Source of the DNA: Ignavibacteria bacterium
Lineage (GTDB): Bacteria; Bacteroidota; Ignavibacteria; SZUA-365
DNA: 64,000 nt
Direction of reading: 5' to 3'
Assembly (NCBI GenBank): GCA_016720835.1
Contig: JADKJW010000003.1
Coordinates: 1-64,000 of the forward strand
Positions 43,667 through 53,168 of the stretch are shown piece by piece (positions within the stretch are counted from its first letter, which is position 1; each line of letters begins with the position of its first letter). The notes beneath the pieces were generated by a model. It ran no database searches. It was not told the origin of the DNA and saw nothing but the letters and a program-made list of their open reading frames with translations. A program made the position numbers and the translations under genes.

Positions 43667-44515
43667 ATGCGCACCGCCATTCCTCCCGTCCCCCGGCACA
43701 CCATCGCCGCCCTGATGTTTGCCATCGGCCTCCTCGCCTGCTGCGGGGGCTGCAGCGAGGGCACGCCGCTGGAACCCGACGCCGATCTGCTCGTCGTGCG
43801 CGCGTACCTCTTCGCGGGGCAGCCCGTCACCGACATCCAGCTGACGGGGACCCTGCCGCTCGGCAGCACCGACAGCAGTGCGCCTCCCGTCAACGACGCG
43901 GCGGTCACCCTCGTCAAGGACGGGCGCAGCTATCCGCTCGAGCGCAGCGCGGGCGACAGCGGATACTACCACTATCCCGGATCGGACCTTGCGGTGGTCG
44001 CGGGCGACCGTTTCGAACTGGTGGTGCTGTACCGCGGACGCACCGTCACCGCGCGGACAACCGTTCCGGCGGCGCCAGAAGCAGTCGCGCTTTCGCGAGA
44101 CACGATGGTCATCCCCGAGAATCCCGACATCACGTTCCTGCGCAGTGATTCGAGCCGCGTCACCGTCTCGTGGACGAGCGCGCCAGGCGCGCTCTGGTAC
44201 GTCGTCGTGGAGAACATGGACCCGGATCCCGCGCCGATCGTTCTTCCCAACGCGCCCTTCAACCGCGCCCGGCAGCGCTTCATCGCCCCGCCGGCCGAGG
44301 CGAGCGCATTCACGATCGGCGTCATGAATCTGACGCATTACGGCCGCCATCGGATCACCGTGTATCGCATCAACGAGGAATATGCGGCGCTGTACCGCAC
44401 GCGTCAGCAGGACTCGCGCGACCTGAACGAGCCGCTCACCAACATCGTGAACGGTCTGGGGATTTTTTCCGCATTCAACGGCACGGCAACGACGCTCGTC
44501 ATCGCGCCACGCTGA
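43667..44515 (+). CDS. DUF4249-type lipoprotein, partner of the TonB receptor
   Basis: 282 residues. Lipoprotein signal with a Cys-rich lipobox (MFAIGLLACCGGC). The mature part has the DUF4249 beta-sandwich pattern (LLVVRAYLFAGQPVTDIQLT, VNDAAVTLVKDGRSYPLE, RVTVSWTSAPGALWYVVV), a family that regularly follows TonB receptors. Outer-membrane-anchored, probably helping ligand capture. It starts 13 bases after the receptor stop, so the two form an operon. Confidence 0.85.
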   Translation: MRTAIPPVPRHTIAALMFAIGLLACCGGCSEGTPLEPDADLLVVRAYLFAGQPVTDIQLTGTLPLGSTDSSAPPVNDAAVTLVKDGRSYPLERSAGDSGYYHYPGSDLAVVAGDRFELVVLYRGRTVTARTTVPAAPEAVALSRDTMVIPENPDITFLRSDSSRVTVSWTSAPGALWYVVVENMDPDPAPIVLPNAPFNRARQRFIAPPAEASAFTIGVMNLTHYGRHRITVYRINEEYAALYRTRQQDSRDLNEPLTNIVNGLGIFSAFNGTATTLVIAPR

Positions 44516-44517
44516 AG

Positions 44518-46764
44518 CTACGCGTCCTTCTTGACGAAACGGTCCAGCAGGCGGAACAGCTCCAGGGGACGGATGGGCTTCGCGAGGTACTCGTCGCAGC
44601 CCCCGCGAAGACAGATGTCGCGATCCGCCGGAAAGGCGTGCGCGGTCACGGCGATGACGGGCGTCGACGCGATGTCCGGCATGCCGCGTATGATCTGCGT
44701 GATGCCGAGTCCGTTGATGGGACCCTGGATGGAAATATCCATCAGCACGACAGCGATGGCATGCCGCGTCAGGATTGCGATGGCGTCGTCGCTGTTCGTG
44801 GCGAAGTGCAGGGCGTACGCGGAAGAGAGGATGGTCTCCATGTACTCGATGGTGTCCTGATCGTCCTCCACCACGAGGAGCACGGGTTTCCCGTTCGGCG
44901 CGACCGGCAGCACATCGCTCGCGGGGTCCACCGTGGGCGGTGCCGCGGGACCAGGGCGGTGTTCCCCGCCCGCTGCAACGGTGCGGAAGTTCAGCGTGAA
45001 GGTGCTTCCCCGGCCTTTCACGCTGTGTACGGTGACCGGGATGCCATGCAGATCGAGATACTTTTTCACGAGCGCGAGCCCGAGCCCGATGCCCTCATAG
45101 GATCGCGAGTACCCGATTTCCTCCTGGGTGTACGGCGTGAACAGCATGGGCAGATAGCTGTCGCTGATGCCGATGCCGGTGTCCGTGATGTCCATGCAGA
45201 GGTCGCCGGTCGTGTCGGCGTACAGCGTCACCGACACGCTTCCGTGAACCGTGAATTTCACCGCGTTATCAAGAAGGTTGGCAAGAGCCTGATTGACGCA
45301 GTACGTGTCGGCCCGCACATGCGTGTCGGACGCGCTGATGACGAGACGCAATTCGATGCCGTTCCTCTCGGCGGCAGGCCGGATGGCATCGAGCTGCTCC
45401 TGGGCAAGATCGGCAAGATCGATGTCGCCTGGTACGATGGTGAAGTCGCCGGAGTGCGCACGGGAGATGTTCAGAATGAGATCCACGGTCCGCGCGAGAC
45501 GCGCGGAACCGCCGTGGATGCGGCTGAACATTTTTCGCTGCTGCGGCGTGAGGGCGGCGTCGAGCCCCGTCTCGAGAGCGTCCGCGAAACCGAGGATGAC
45601 GTTGAGCGGGGTGCGGATCTCGTGCGATATCGTGGCGATGAAGTGATCCTTCAGCTTGTCGGAGCGCTCGGCGCGCTCCATCGCCGCGCGGAGGTCCCGT
45701 TCGGCGAGCTTCCGTTCCGTGATGTCCTGGATCGTGCCGATCATGCGGACCGGGCTGCCCTGCTCGTCCATGGTGAGCGTCCCGTGCCCGTGGACCCATC
45801 GTTCCGCGTGGTCGTTCCACCGGAAGATGCGGTACTCCTTGTCGAACGTGTTGCGTTCGGCGACGACATGATGCAGGAAGTACTGCAGCATCTCTTCTCG
45901 TTCGTCGGGGTGCACGAGGGAGTCCCAGAATTCCGCGGTCTTCTCGACGGTCCCGTCGATGCCGAAGATCTCGTCGAGGATCTCCGATGAAGACCACCGG
46001 TTCCCGGGGATATCCAAGTCATAGGAGCCGATGCGGCCGGCCCGCTGCGACTCGCGAAGCCAGAACACGTGGTCGCGAAGCGCCTCGTCGTTCTTCCTCC
46101 TCTCGGTGATATCCACCAGGGTCACCCGCCCGCCGGCGTACGCGCCCGCGGCGTCGGTCATCGCGGTGGCGCTGAGGAGGACGGGGAAGGAGGTGCCGTC
46201 CTTTCGCCGCAGGTCGAATTCCAGATTGAACAGCACTCCCGCTTCGCGGAGGCGGGGGTACGCGCTCTCGTAGGCCGGCCGCGACGCGGGCATGAGGAGG
46301 TCGCCAAAGCGTTTCACGCCGAGCAGGTCCGCGGCATCGTACCCGAGCCAGTCCAAGGCGGTCCTGTTCATGCGCACGATGACGCCGCGCTCGTCCAGAG
46401 AGTGGTAGCCGGTGGACGCGTTGTCATAAAGGTCGCGGAGTTCTTCGGCCATGCGGAGTCTTTCCTCTTCCTCGCGCATCCTGACCATCGTCGACACAAG
46501 GTCGCGCCGGTACTTCCACCAGACGATGGCCGCGGCGAAGCACGAGAGCACGAGGACCACACCGATGCCCCCGATCCACATCGATTCGGTCGGCGCCCGG
46601 AACGTGCGCGCGTACGCTTCGCCTTCGACGATCGAGAAATACCATGCGATCACGACCATGCACAGCGTCGGGAAGGCAATGAACGTCAGAAGCGTCCAGA
46701 ATATGAATCGCAGCTGGGAACGATTTCGGGGCACGCCGGACCTCAGGAAATGAAGCTTGCCCAA
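44518..46764 (-). CDS. Hybrid sensor histidine kinase with two PAS domains and C-terminal receiver
   Basis: 748 residues. Two membrane helices (about 20-42 and 63-83) bracket a short periplasmic loop of about 20 residues. Two PAS domains (about 105-225 and 230-352) lead to HisKA with phospho-accepting His381 in ISHEIRTPLN, then the ATPase N box (NLLDNAVKFT), DTGIGIS and GIGLGLALVKK, and a receiver domain (VVEDDQDT at 631-638, phospho-Asp676 in LMDIS, VIAVTAHA, EYLAKP). With so small a periplasmic part, sensing is probably through PAS. No cognate DNA-binding regulator is adjacent. It converges with the DUF4249 gene with two bases between stops. Confidence 0.95.
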   Translation of the reverse strand: MGKLHFLRSGVPRNRSQLRFIFWTLLTFIAFPTLCMVVIAWYFSIVEGEAYARTFRAPTESMWIGGIGVVLVLSCFAAAIVWWKYRRDLVSTMVRMREEEERLRMAEELRDLYDNASTGYHSLDERGVIVRMNRTALDWLGYDAADLLGVKRFGDLLMPASRPAYESAYPRLREAGVLFNLEFDLRRKDGTSFPVLLSATAMTDAAGAYAGGRVTLVDITERRKNDEALRDHVFWLRESQRAGRIGSYDLDIPGNRWSSSEILDEIFGIDGTVEKTAEFWDSLVHPDEREEMLQYFLHHVVAERNTFDKEYRIFRWNDHAERWVHGHGTLTMDEQGSPVRMIGTIQDITERKLAERDLRAAMERAERSDKLKDHFIATISHEIRTPLNVILGFADALETGLDAALTPQQRKMFSRIHGGSARLARTVDLILNISRAHSGDFTIVPGDIDLADLAQEQLDAIRPAAERNGIELRLVISASDTHVRADTYCVNQALANLLDNAVKFTVHGSVSVTLYADTTGDLCMDITDTGIGISDSYLPMLFTPYTQEEIGYSRSYEGIGLGLALVKKYLDLHGIPVTVHSVKGRGSTFTLNFRTVAAGGEHRPGPAAPPTVDPASDVLPVAPNGKPVLLVVEDDQDTIEYMETILSSAYALHFATNSDDAIAILTRHAIAVVLMDISIQGPINGLGITQIIRGMPDIASTPVIAVTAHAFPADRDICLRGGCDEYLAKPIRPLELFRLLDRFVKKDA

Positions 46765-46828
46765 AGTACGCTATTGCAAAGACATAGTCAAACAAGAGCA
46801 TATTATCCTGAATATCGGAGGTCCGGCA

Positions 46829-46857
46829 TTGCCCGCACTGCCGGATTATCGTACTTT
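46829..46857 (+). promoter_or_regulatory. Candidate promoter of the T9SS protein gene at 46898
   Basis: TTGCCC at 46829-46834, a 17-base spacer, TACTTT at 46852-46857, 40 bases before the ATG. TACTTTCA also fits the Bacteroidota -7 form. Confidence 0.4.
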
Positions 46858-46897
46858 CATTTCGGGAGTCGCCGCATTTCAGCCAGGAGTCCGCTTC

Positions 46898-48523
46898 ATG
46901 CTCGTTCAACCACCCTTCCGCGCATCATTCCGCGCTGCGGCGCTGTTCACGCTCGCATGCGTCGCCTTCTCGCCGCAGCTTCGCAGCCAGCACTGGACCG
47001 TGGGCCCCTGGTACATCGCGCACGATCAACTCTGGAATGAAGAAGAGGTCTTCGACAGCCACAGCGACGGCGCGGGCGGTATCTACACGGTATACAAGAA
47101 TTCTCAGATCTTCCCGGGCAACGTGTCGCAGATCCGCCTGTCACGGCCGCCTTCATCGGATGTGGACATCCTGAATATCCCGAATCTGACGGACCCGTGC
47201 TTCCGCGTCGTCGATCAGGGACCGCAGCGCGCGTGGATCGGACGCCTTGATATGAAGGCGGGCCGCGCGCGGGTTCTCCTGCATGCGTTCGATCTCCTCG
47301 GCAAGGAGTACTATCATCAGGGCGGATTGTTGCTTTCGGGCACGACGTCCGCGATATCGTTCGTGCTCCGCCGGGCGCCGGATGCCGGCGTGTATGCCTG
47401 CTGGTGGGACGACAGCACGCCGATTGTCCAGCTCGTCGACAAGGATGGAACGCCGCAGTGGGGCGCAGACGGACTCGCGATCCCCACGCACGGTCCTGCG
47501 GGCTCGGCGGTGAGCGCGATGGACATCGTATCGACGCCGGAGGGCGGCCTCATCGCCGCATGGGTCGAGCACGCCCCGGCGGGCGGCGACCGTCTCCTGT
47601 GCGCGCAGCGCATCAATCACGATGGATCGCTCTCGTGGGCGGGCAACGCCGTTCTCGTCGATCGCGCTCCCGGCGACATTGCCCTGCATGCCGTGATTGC
47701 GGATGCGGAAGGAGGTGCGTTCCTCCACTGGCAGCGCGACAGCGTGTTGTTACTGCAGCATCTGGATGCGGCTGGCTCGCCGCTCCTCGATCCCGGCAGC
47801 ATCGCGATGGGGTCGCCCCGCGATTCCCTTCGCGTGAAAGGCGACGGCAAGGGTGGTATTCTGATCTCGAACCGGATCTCCGTCCGAAGGGTTGCGACCG
47901 ATCACAGCGAGCCATGGACAGGACAAGCGGTGATATTTACCGCCGAGCCTGCGCCCGGCACACTCGCCGACGCCACGCCAGACGGCAAGGGCGGCGCTTT
48001 CGTCGTCTGGAATGCGAAATCGTGGATCACTCTCGTGCAGTGGATCGACTCCACGGGCATGCGCCGCTGGGAAGACGGTATCATTCTGCTTTCCCTGTCC
48101 AACAACACGCTGACCGTGTGCCCATCTCCTCCCCATGCATCGCCGACGTCGATGATCGTGTTGGATTCCAAGGGTTCTTTTGGCATTGGATACAGGCATC
48201 TCTTCAGCTTCGTCGATACCCTCTCGATGGCGACAACGACGGCAGAGCGCGCCCTGGCCGCGGAAACTGCGTCGCTTGCAGTTTCGCCATCCCCCGTTCG
48301 CGATATTGCGACGGTGCGGCTCGTGCTCGACGGTCCCTCTCCCGTGCGTCTCGATGTGGTCGATCTGCTCGGCCGGCGTGAACGGACGCTCGTCGAATCC
48401 GACCTGCCATCCGGGACGCATGCCGTCAACGCGAATTTTTCCGCGCTGCCCTGCGGCACGCATTTCCTCGTGTTGCGGACGGCGACGGGAACAGTCGCCC
48501 GGCGGTTTGAGGTCGTTCGGTAG
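46898..48523 (+). CDS. T9SS-sorted repeat protein
   Basis: 541 residues from ATG 46898 (AGGAG nine bases upstream); the frame is open further upstream but that part is the promoter region. Signal peptide AALFTLACVAFSPQLRSQ. The body carries repeated blocks of the form DGxxSWxG/DGKGGAFVVWN (GTPQWGADGLAI, DGKGGILISNRIS, GKGGAFVVWNAKSWITLVQW), a WD/propeller-like surface protein. The C-terminus is a sorting domain (SPSPVRDIATVRLVL, VRLDVVDLLGRRERTL, ending RRFEVVR). A short lipoprotein gene follows 13 bases later. Ligand unknown. Confidence 0.88.
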   Translation: MLVQPPFRASFRAAALFTLACVAFSPQLRSQHWTVGPWYIAHDQLWNEEEVFDSHSDGAGGIYTVYKNSQIFPGNVSQIRLSRPPSSDVDILNIPNLTDPCFRVVDQGPQRAWIGRLDMKAGRARVLLHAFDLLGKEYYHQGGLLLSGTTSAISFVLRRAPDAGVYACWWDDSTPIVQLVDKDGTPQWGADGLAIPTHGPAGSAVSAMDIVSTPEGGLIAAWVEHAPAGGDRLLCAQRINHDGSLSWAGNAVLVDRAPGDIALHAVIADAEGGAFLHWQRDSVLLLQHLDAAGSPLLDPGSIAMGSPRDSLRVKGDGKGGILISNRISVRRVATDHSEPWTGQAVIFTAEPAPGTLADATPDGKGGAFVVWNAKSWITLVQWIDSTGMRRWEDGIILLSLSNNTLTVCPSPPHASPTSMIVLDSKGSFGIGYRHLFSFVDTLSMATTTAERALAAETASLAVSPSPVRDIATVRLVLDGPSPVRLDVVDLLGRRERTLVESDLPSGTHAVNANFSALPCGTHFLVLRTATGTVARRFEVVR

Positions 48524-48536
48524 CGGAAACTTCGCC

Positions 48537-49430
48537 ATGACAGTTCTGCGCTTCAAGCCTTCTCTCGTCTTCGTCCGAAACGCGGCCGCACTCTGCCTGG
48601 GACTTCACCTCGCGAGTTGCGCACCGGCATCTCGCGAAATCGTAGTGACCGTCTCTCCCACAAAGACGGAATACACGTATCCCGCGCTGGTGCAGTACGA
48701 CATCCGCATCGTGAATCGCTCGAAGCGCGCGATCACCGTCATGGAGCAGCAGCATCTCATCGGAGAAGCGCCTGTGGAGACCGCGCCGGACCGTCATCTC
48801 CGCTCGATTGGCGAGGGCGCGCGCACCGGGGCCGCTGTTCCGCGCACGATTCCACCGGGTGACAGTATTTCGCTGCAACGCGATGTCGACAAGGCGAGCG
48901 CGGAATCGGTGTGCACGGCCAGTCCCCTCCTTCCTCCGGGAGAATACTTCACCACCGTGCAGGTACCCGTGCATCTTCCGGAAGCGCGTCGTGACGTCAC
49001 ATACTCGGCGGAGTGCGCCTTCAGAGTGCTTGAGAACAACGATCTCCCGGATGCGTTCGCAGCATTCCTGCGGCAGGTCTGCATCTGCCGGGAGAAACGG
49101 CTCCGCAAAGAGAACCGCACGATCGAGTATGCGGCACTGGAACTGCTGGCCGAGGACGTGCTTGCCGTCACCACCAGTCCGGATGTCGTCCTGGTTCTGG
49201 CGGACAACCTCCTCGCCAATCGTCCGGAGTGGAAGGCGGGACGCGTGGACGCGAAGCTCTTCGAAGTATTCCTTGCGGCCGGTGGCACGATGCACCGGCG
49301 ATACCTCTTCGCGCTGTTCGATCTTTTCCCGAGGGACACGCAGCTTGAATTATTCGAACACGCCGCGAGAGCGAACACGGATGCGACCGTGCTCGCTTCA
49401 CTGAAACGACGGTTCAGCGGATTGCGCTGA
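48537..49430 (+). CDS. Unrecognised lipoprotein
   Basis: 297 residues from ATG 48537. Signal with lipobox (ALCLGLHLASC). The mature N-part (about 30-155) is a beta-sandwich reminiscent of DUF-type protease-inhibitor or Ig domains (TYPALVQYDIRIVNRSKRAI, PGEYFTTVQVPVHLPE). The C-part (about 160-297) is helical, with helix pairs of HEAT/TPR character (EYAALELLAEDVLAVTTSPD, RYLFALFDLFPRDTQLELFE). No family recognised. Its start is 13 bases after the T9SS gene stop, suggesting a shared transcript. Confidence 0.8.
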   Translation: MTVLRFKPSLVFVRNAAALCLGLHLASCAPASREIVVTVSPTKTEYTYPALVQYDIRIVNRSKRAITVMEQQHLIGEAPVETAPDRHLRSIGEGARTGAAVPRTIPPGDSISLQRDVDKASAESVCTASPLLPPGEYFTTVQVPVHLPEARRDVTYSAECAFRVLENNDLPDAFAAFLRQVCICREKRLRKENRTIEYAALELLAEDVLAVTTSPDVVLVLADNLLANRPEWKAGRVDAKLFEVFLAAGGTMHRRYLFALFDLFPRDTQLELFEHAARANTDATVLASLKRRFSGLR

Positions 49431-49448
49431 ACCGCAACGCCCCGCGTC

Positions 49449-50240
49449 TCAGCGCTTCACAAATTCTTTCACCGCGATGGTGTACTCCTTCGCGGTCGCG
49501 TCCCAGCTCACCGAGTATTTCGTCGGATAATACCCGCTCTTCGAGAAAGCAGCCGGCTGCTTGATATCGTCGACGGAGCCCGTCTTCGCTTCGATGAAGG
49601 CCTTGGTCACCATCGGTTCGAGGAAGGCCTGCCTGCCGTCCCAGAATCCGTAGATCATCGTGCGCGTGAACGGGGCGCCGTTCAGTTCCGGGGATGCGGC
49701 GTCGATCCAATGCACGCCCATCATCGGGACGATATCCACGCCGTTGAAATACCCGGGGGGAACGAGTGTCGCGGCGGGAATTTTCCTCCCCTTCACCGTG
49801 TCCGTCGGCGAAATGGTCATGCGCTCGTCATTCGAGATCATGTAGAAGTGCACATCGAAATGCGGCACGGTGTAGATGGGATCCGGCGGATGGCCCATCG
49901 GATTCCAGTGGAGAAGCACATGCGTGAACGGCGTGGCGGAACCCTGCGAAGGAAAGGCGAGCACGATCTCGTTCGACGGCGAGGCCGGGTCGCCCGGCAA
50001 TCCGTTGAGTGCCGTTTCCGACATGCGGACGCCGACGGCGGTGGGGTTGCCGGCATCATCCAGTTTGACGTAGGCCTTGACAGTGCCGTTCCCGAGCACT
50101 GCGGAGGGTCCGTTGAAATCTCCCGCAGGCGACTGCACAACGGGATTGGTGTCGTCCTTGCTGCATCCGCCCACCGCGAGCACTGCGGTGAACAGCGCAA
50201 CAGCCAGAATGCGGGCGAACTGTCCGTGGATATATGACAT
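49449..50240 (-). CDS. DUF5602 (TTHB210-like) lipoprotein
   Basis: 263 residues with a lipoprotein signal (VALFTAVLAVGGC). The mature domain has the conserved pattern of DUF5602: HVLLHWNPMGHPPDPIYTVP followed by HFDVHFYM and PPGYFNGVDIVPMMGVHWID. The clustered His and acidic residues suggest metal binding. Thermus TTHB210 is a known member under sigma factor control. AGGACA precedes the ATG at 50240. Expected in the periplasm or outer membrane. Function of the family is not settled. Confidence 0.8.
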   Translation of the reverse strand: MSYIHGQFARILAVALFTAVLAVGGCSKDDTNPVVQSPAGDFNGPSAVLGNGTVKAYVKLDDAGNPTAVGVRMSETALNGLPGDPASPSNEIVLAFPSQGSATPFTHVLLHWNPMGHPPDPIYTVPHFDVHFYMISNDERMTISPTDTVKGRKIPAATLVPPGYFNGVDIVPMMGVHWIDAASPELNGAPFTRTMIYGFWDGRQAFLEPMVTKAFIEAKTGSVDDIKQPAAFSKSGYYPTKYSVSWDATAKEYTIAVKEFVKR

Positions 50241-50275
50241 CGGGTGTCCTTTCGAAAGAATGTGGTGATTGCGTA

Positions 50276-50307
50276 TTAATTTACGATCTTGCGTAACCTA
50301 AATCAAA
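50276..50307 (-). promoter_or_regulatory. Bacteroidota-type promoter of the DUF5602 gene
   Basis: On the minus strand TTTG (50307-50304), 20 bases, TAAATTAA (50283-50276), close to the TTTG-N19-TAnnTTTG form, 36 bases before the start codon. Confidence 0.45.
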
Positions 50308-50371
50308 CGGGAATTCGCGCAGTATCGCCGATCACCACGTTCGGGTTGATCATACAGACAGGGATTGTATC

Positions 50372-51094
50372 ATGATGAACGAACAGCACTCCATCCTCGA
50401 TCGCATGCACGGCATGGTGGAGGCCTGGGACGACGCGCGCGACCGCCGCAGCATTTTTCTTCGCTGCTACGCGCTGATGACGGGCAACATGCTCTCCTCC
50501 ATCGAACGGGGGGAATTCCACGACAACGACTGGGTGCGCAAGCTGCTGCACCACTTCGCGGAGTACTATTTCCGCGCGCTCGACGCCTATGACCGCGGCG
50601 ACCCCGCGGTGCCCGCCGTCTGGCGCGTCGCGCATGAGGCGGCGGCGACGCATCACGCGATGACGCTCCAGCATCTCTTCCTCGGCGTGAACGCGCACAT
50701 CAATTTCGACCTCGCCCTGACGCTCGTTGATCTCCTCGCCGACGAATGGGAGCAGATGCCCCAGCCGTACCGGCGTGAACGGCACGCCGACTACTGCATG
50801 GTCAACGACATCATCGCGAGCACGATCGACGCCGTGCAGGACGACGTCCTGGAGCGCTACACCCCCGCGCTGGGCGTGGTGGATGCGGTGTTCGGCCGCA
50901 TCGACGAGTGGGCCATCAGCCGCGTGATCACGCGCTGGCGCGAACAGGTCTGGGAGAATGCCGTCGCCCTCATGGAACTCCCGCACGACACGCGCCGCGA
51001 CGACGTGGTCACACTCATCGAAGCGATGGCGCTCGAGCGGTCGGACGCGATCCTGTTTCGCGAGGGGATGGCTTCGTTCAAACACCTCGTCTGA
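50372..51094 (+). CDS. DUF5995-family protein
   Basis: 240 residues, all helical. The family core is visible: MVEAWDDARDRRSIFLRCYA, the repeated dyads around residues 42-60, and the signature HLFLGVNAHINFDLALTLVD. The conserved His/Asp/Asn residues (HHAMTLQHLFLGVNAHINFD) suggest a metal- or substrate-binding helical bundle. No signal peptide. The biochemical role of DUF5995 is not known. Divergent from the DUF5602 gene across 131 bases. Confidence 0.8.
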   Translation: MMNEQHSILDRMHGMVEAWDDARDRRSIFLRCYALMTGNMLSSIERGEFHDNDWVRKLLHHFAEYYFRALDAYDRGDPAVPAVWRVAHEAAATHHAMTLQHLFLGVNAHINFDLALTLVDLLADEWEQMPQPYRRERHADYCMVNDIIASTIDAVQDDVLERYTPALGVVDAVFGRIDEWAISRVITRWREQVWENAVALMELPHDTRRDDVVTLIEAMALERSDAILFREGMASFKHLV

Positions 51095-51286
51095 GCCGCA
51101 TGCACTGCTCGTGAAGAATGTCCACAATACTGTGCATCGCAGCCACGGAATGCCGGCGTCGATTATCGCTATCACGCCCGTTTGGAGAGCTGAACGTCTG
51201 GCACGGTATCTGATTGCATACCTGCAGGACGCGTGCCGAATCGCCGGTGGTCGTACAACCGGTCAGTGTACAGTGCAGGAGGGCTC

Positions 51287-52057
51287 ATGCAACCGTTCAT
51301 TCTTCTTCTCCTTTCTCTGTTGGGACTACAGACTGCCTCCGCGCAGTCCGTGTGGAAAACGCGATTCACCGGCGCGGGCTTCAGTACGACTCCCCGGAAG
51401 ATCTGTCTGGTGGTGTACAAGGAGGAGAAGCTCCTGGAGGTCTGGGGCGAACGTTCCGACGGCACGAGCGCGCGCGTGCACACCTTTCCGGTGCTGGCGC
51501 TGTGCGACACGCCCGGTCCGAAGCGCCGTCAGGGCGACGGCATGACGCCCGAAGGGCTGTATCGCATCTCGCTGTTCAATCCTCGATCCCTGTTCCATCT
51601 TTCGATGAAGATCGACTATCCAAATGCCTCCGACCGCGTGCTCGGCAGGCGCGGCGACCTCGGCGGCGATCTCTTCATCCACGGAGGCCGGGCCACCGCG
51701 GGCTGCGTCGCGATCGGCGATCCCGCCATCGAGGAACTCTACGCGCTCTGCCATTCCTACGGAACCGGCACACCCGTGCTGATCTTTCCGAGCAACGACA
51801 GCGCGCGCTGGAACACCCTCCTTGCGCTTTGGCAGCAGCACGAGCGATGGGACCTGCGCGACTTCCACGCGAATCTCCGAATCATCTGGGACCGGTGGAC
51901 ATCCACAAGGAGGGTCCCGGAACGGACGGTGCTGCGGAGCGGCGCGTATGCCTCCGCCACGCGGGATGGAGCGGGAGAAAACGTATTTTACGGTGCGGTA
52001 CCGGCCGCGCTTCTCCCTCGTGACACACGCACAGGACTCCATGACCGCCCCGACTGA
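51287..52057 (+). CDS. L,D-transpeptidase (YkuD) family protein
   Basis: 256 residues from ATG 51287, with AGGAGG five bases upstream. Signal peptide MQPFILLLLSLLGLQTASA. YkuD catalytic motif: His132 in LFIHGGR and Cys140 in TAGCVAIGDPA (HG-x5-GC pattern). These enzymes cross-link peptidoglycan or attach proteins to it, in the periplasm. The domain is followed by a short basic tail. The stop overlaps the HydE-type gene start by 17 bases, so the two are on one transcript, an odd pairing of cell-wall and radical SAM genes. Confidence 0.88.
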   Translation: MQPFILLLLSLLGLQTASAQSVWKTRFTGAGFSTTPRKICLVVYKEEKLLEVWGERSDGTSARVHTFPVLALCDTPGPKRRQGDGMTPEGLYRISLFNPRSLFHLSMKIDYPNASDRVLGRRGDLGGDLFIHGGRATAGCVAIGDPAIEELYALCHSYGTGTPVLIFPSNDSARWNTLLALWQQHERWDLRDFHANLRIIWDRWTSTRRVPERTVLRSGAYASATRDGAGENVFYGAVPAALLPRDTRTGLHDRPD

Positions 52058-53144
52058 CCTTTCCGACGTTCTTGCGACAGATCCGTTCTCCCGCGACGAT
52101 ATCGTCCGCCTCCTGCGCGCCGAAGGCGATGAACGCCTGCGCCTTTTCCGCCACGCGGCTGCAATAAAGGAGCAGCATGTCGGAAAAGTGACCTGGCTGC
52201 GCGGACTGATCGAGAGCTCCAACGTCTGCGAGAAGGACTGTCTCTACTGCGGCATCCGGGCCGGCAACAGGAACGTCACCCGTTACCGCATGCAGGACGA
52301 CGAGATTCTCGAGGCGGTGCGCTTCGCATCGGAGCAGGGCTACGGCTCCGTGGTGCTGCAGTCGGGCGAGATCAGGCACGCCGCCTTCACCGCGCGAGTG
52401 TCGCGCCTGCTTGACGCGATCGCCGGCATCGGGGACGGGGCGATGCGCGTCACACTGTCGTTCGGCGAGCAGGACGAGAAAACCTTCCGGGAGTGGTACG
52501 AGCACGGCGCGCGCCGCTATCTGCTGCGCATCGAGACTTCGAACCGGGCGCTCTATGCGCGCCTGCATCCGAACGACGCGCTGCACGACTACGATGCGCG
52601 GCTGCGCTGCCTCGCCCTCCTGCGCGAAACGGGCTATCAGGTCGGCACGGGCGTGATGATCGGCTTCCCGTTCCAGACCGACGAAGATCTCGCGGACGAC
52701 CTGCTCTTCATGCAGCGCATCGATGTGGACATGGTGGGCATGGGTCCGTACATCGAGCATCCCGATACGCCGCTCTACGCGCACCGCGAGGCGCTCGCGC
52801 CCGTCGCGCACCGCATCGACCGCACACTCAAGATGGTGGCGATTCTGCGCAGCATGATGAAGAATATCAATATCGCCGCGGTCACGGCGTTGCAGGCCCT
52901 CGATCCCGTCGGCCGCGAAAAGGCGCTCGCCGCGGGCGCGAACGTGATCATGCCCAACATCACGCCCGAGCGGTACCGCAACGCCTACACGCTCTACACG
53001 GGCAAGCCGTGCACCGACGAAAAGCCGGAGGAATGCGCCACCTGCATGGACCTCCGCATCGCGATGGCCGGCGACACCGTGGGCTACGGCGCCCACGGGG
53101 ACTCCGTCCACTGGACGGCGCGCATGGCGAAGGAAGGCCGCTAG
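52041..53144 (+). CDS. hydE: [FeFe] hydrogenase maturase HydE-type radical SAM protein
   Basis: 367 residues from ATG 52041 (AGGA upstream). Radical SAM cluster motif C63-x3-C67-x2-C70 within VCEKDCLYCGIRAGN, preceded by GKVTWLRGLIESSN. A second cluster motif C324-x7-C332-x2-C335 matches the auxiliary cluster spacing of HydE (Cys311-x7-Cys319-x2-Cys322 in Thermotoga). TIM-barrel landmarks: YGSVVLQSGE, IETSNRALYARLHPND, GTGVMIGFPFQTDEDLADDL. HydE helps build the dithiomethylamine ligand of the H-cluster. No hydrogenase, HydF or HydG in the window, so use in another pathway or genes elsewhere are both possible. Confidence 0.9.
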   Translation: MTAPTDLSDVLATDPFSRDDIVRLLRAEGDERLRLFRHAAAIKEQHVGKVTWLRGLIESSNVCEKDCLYCGIRAGNRNVTRYRMQDDEILEAVRFASEQGYGSVVLQSGEIRHAAFTARVSRLLDAIAGIGDGAMRVTLSFGEQDEKTFREWYEHGARRYLLRIETSNRALYARLHPNDALHDYDARLRCLALLRETGYQVGTGVMIGFPFQTDEDLADDLLFMQRIDVDMVGMGPYIEHPDTPLYAHREALAPVAHRIDRTLKMVAILRSMMKNINIAAVTALQALDPVGREKALAAGANVIMPNITPERYRNAYTLYTGKPCTDEKPEECATCMDLRIAMAGDTVGYGAHGDSVHWTARMAKEGR

Positions 53145-53168
53145 CGGCGGCGACGGACGCGCGGAACC

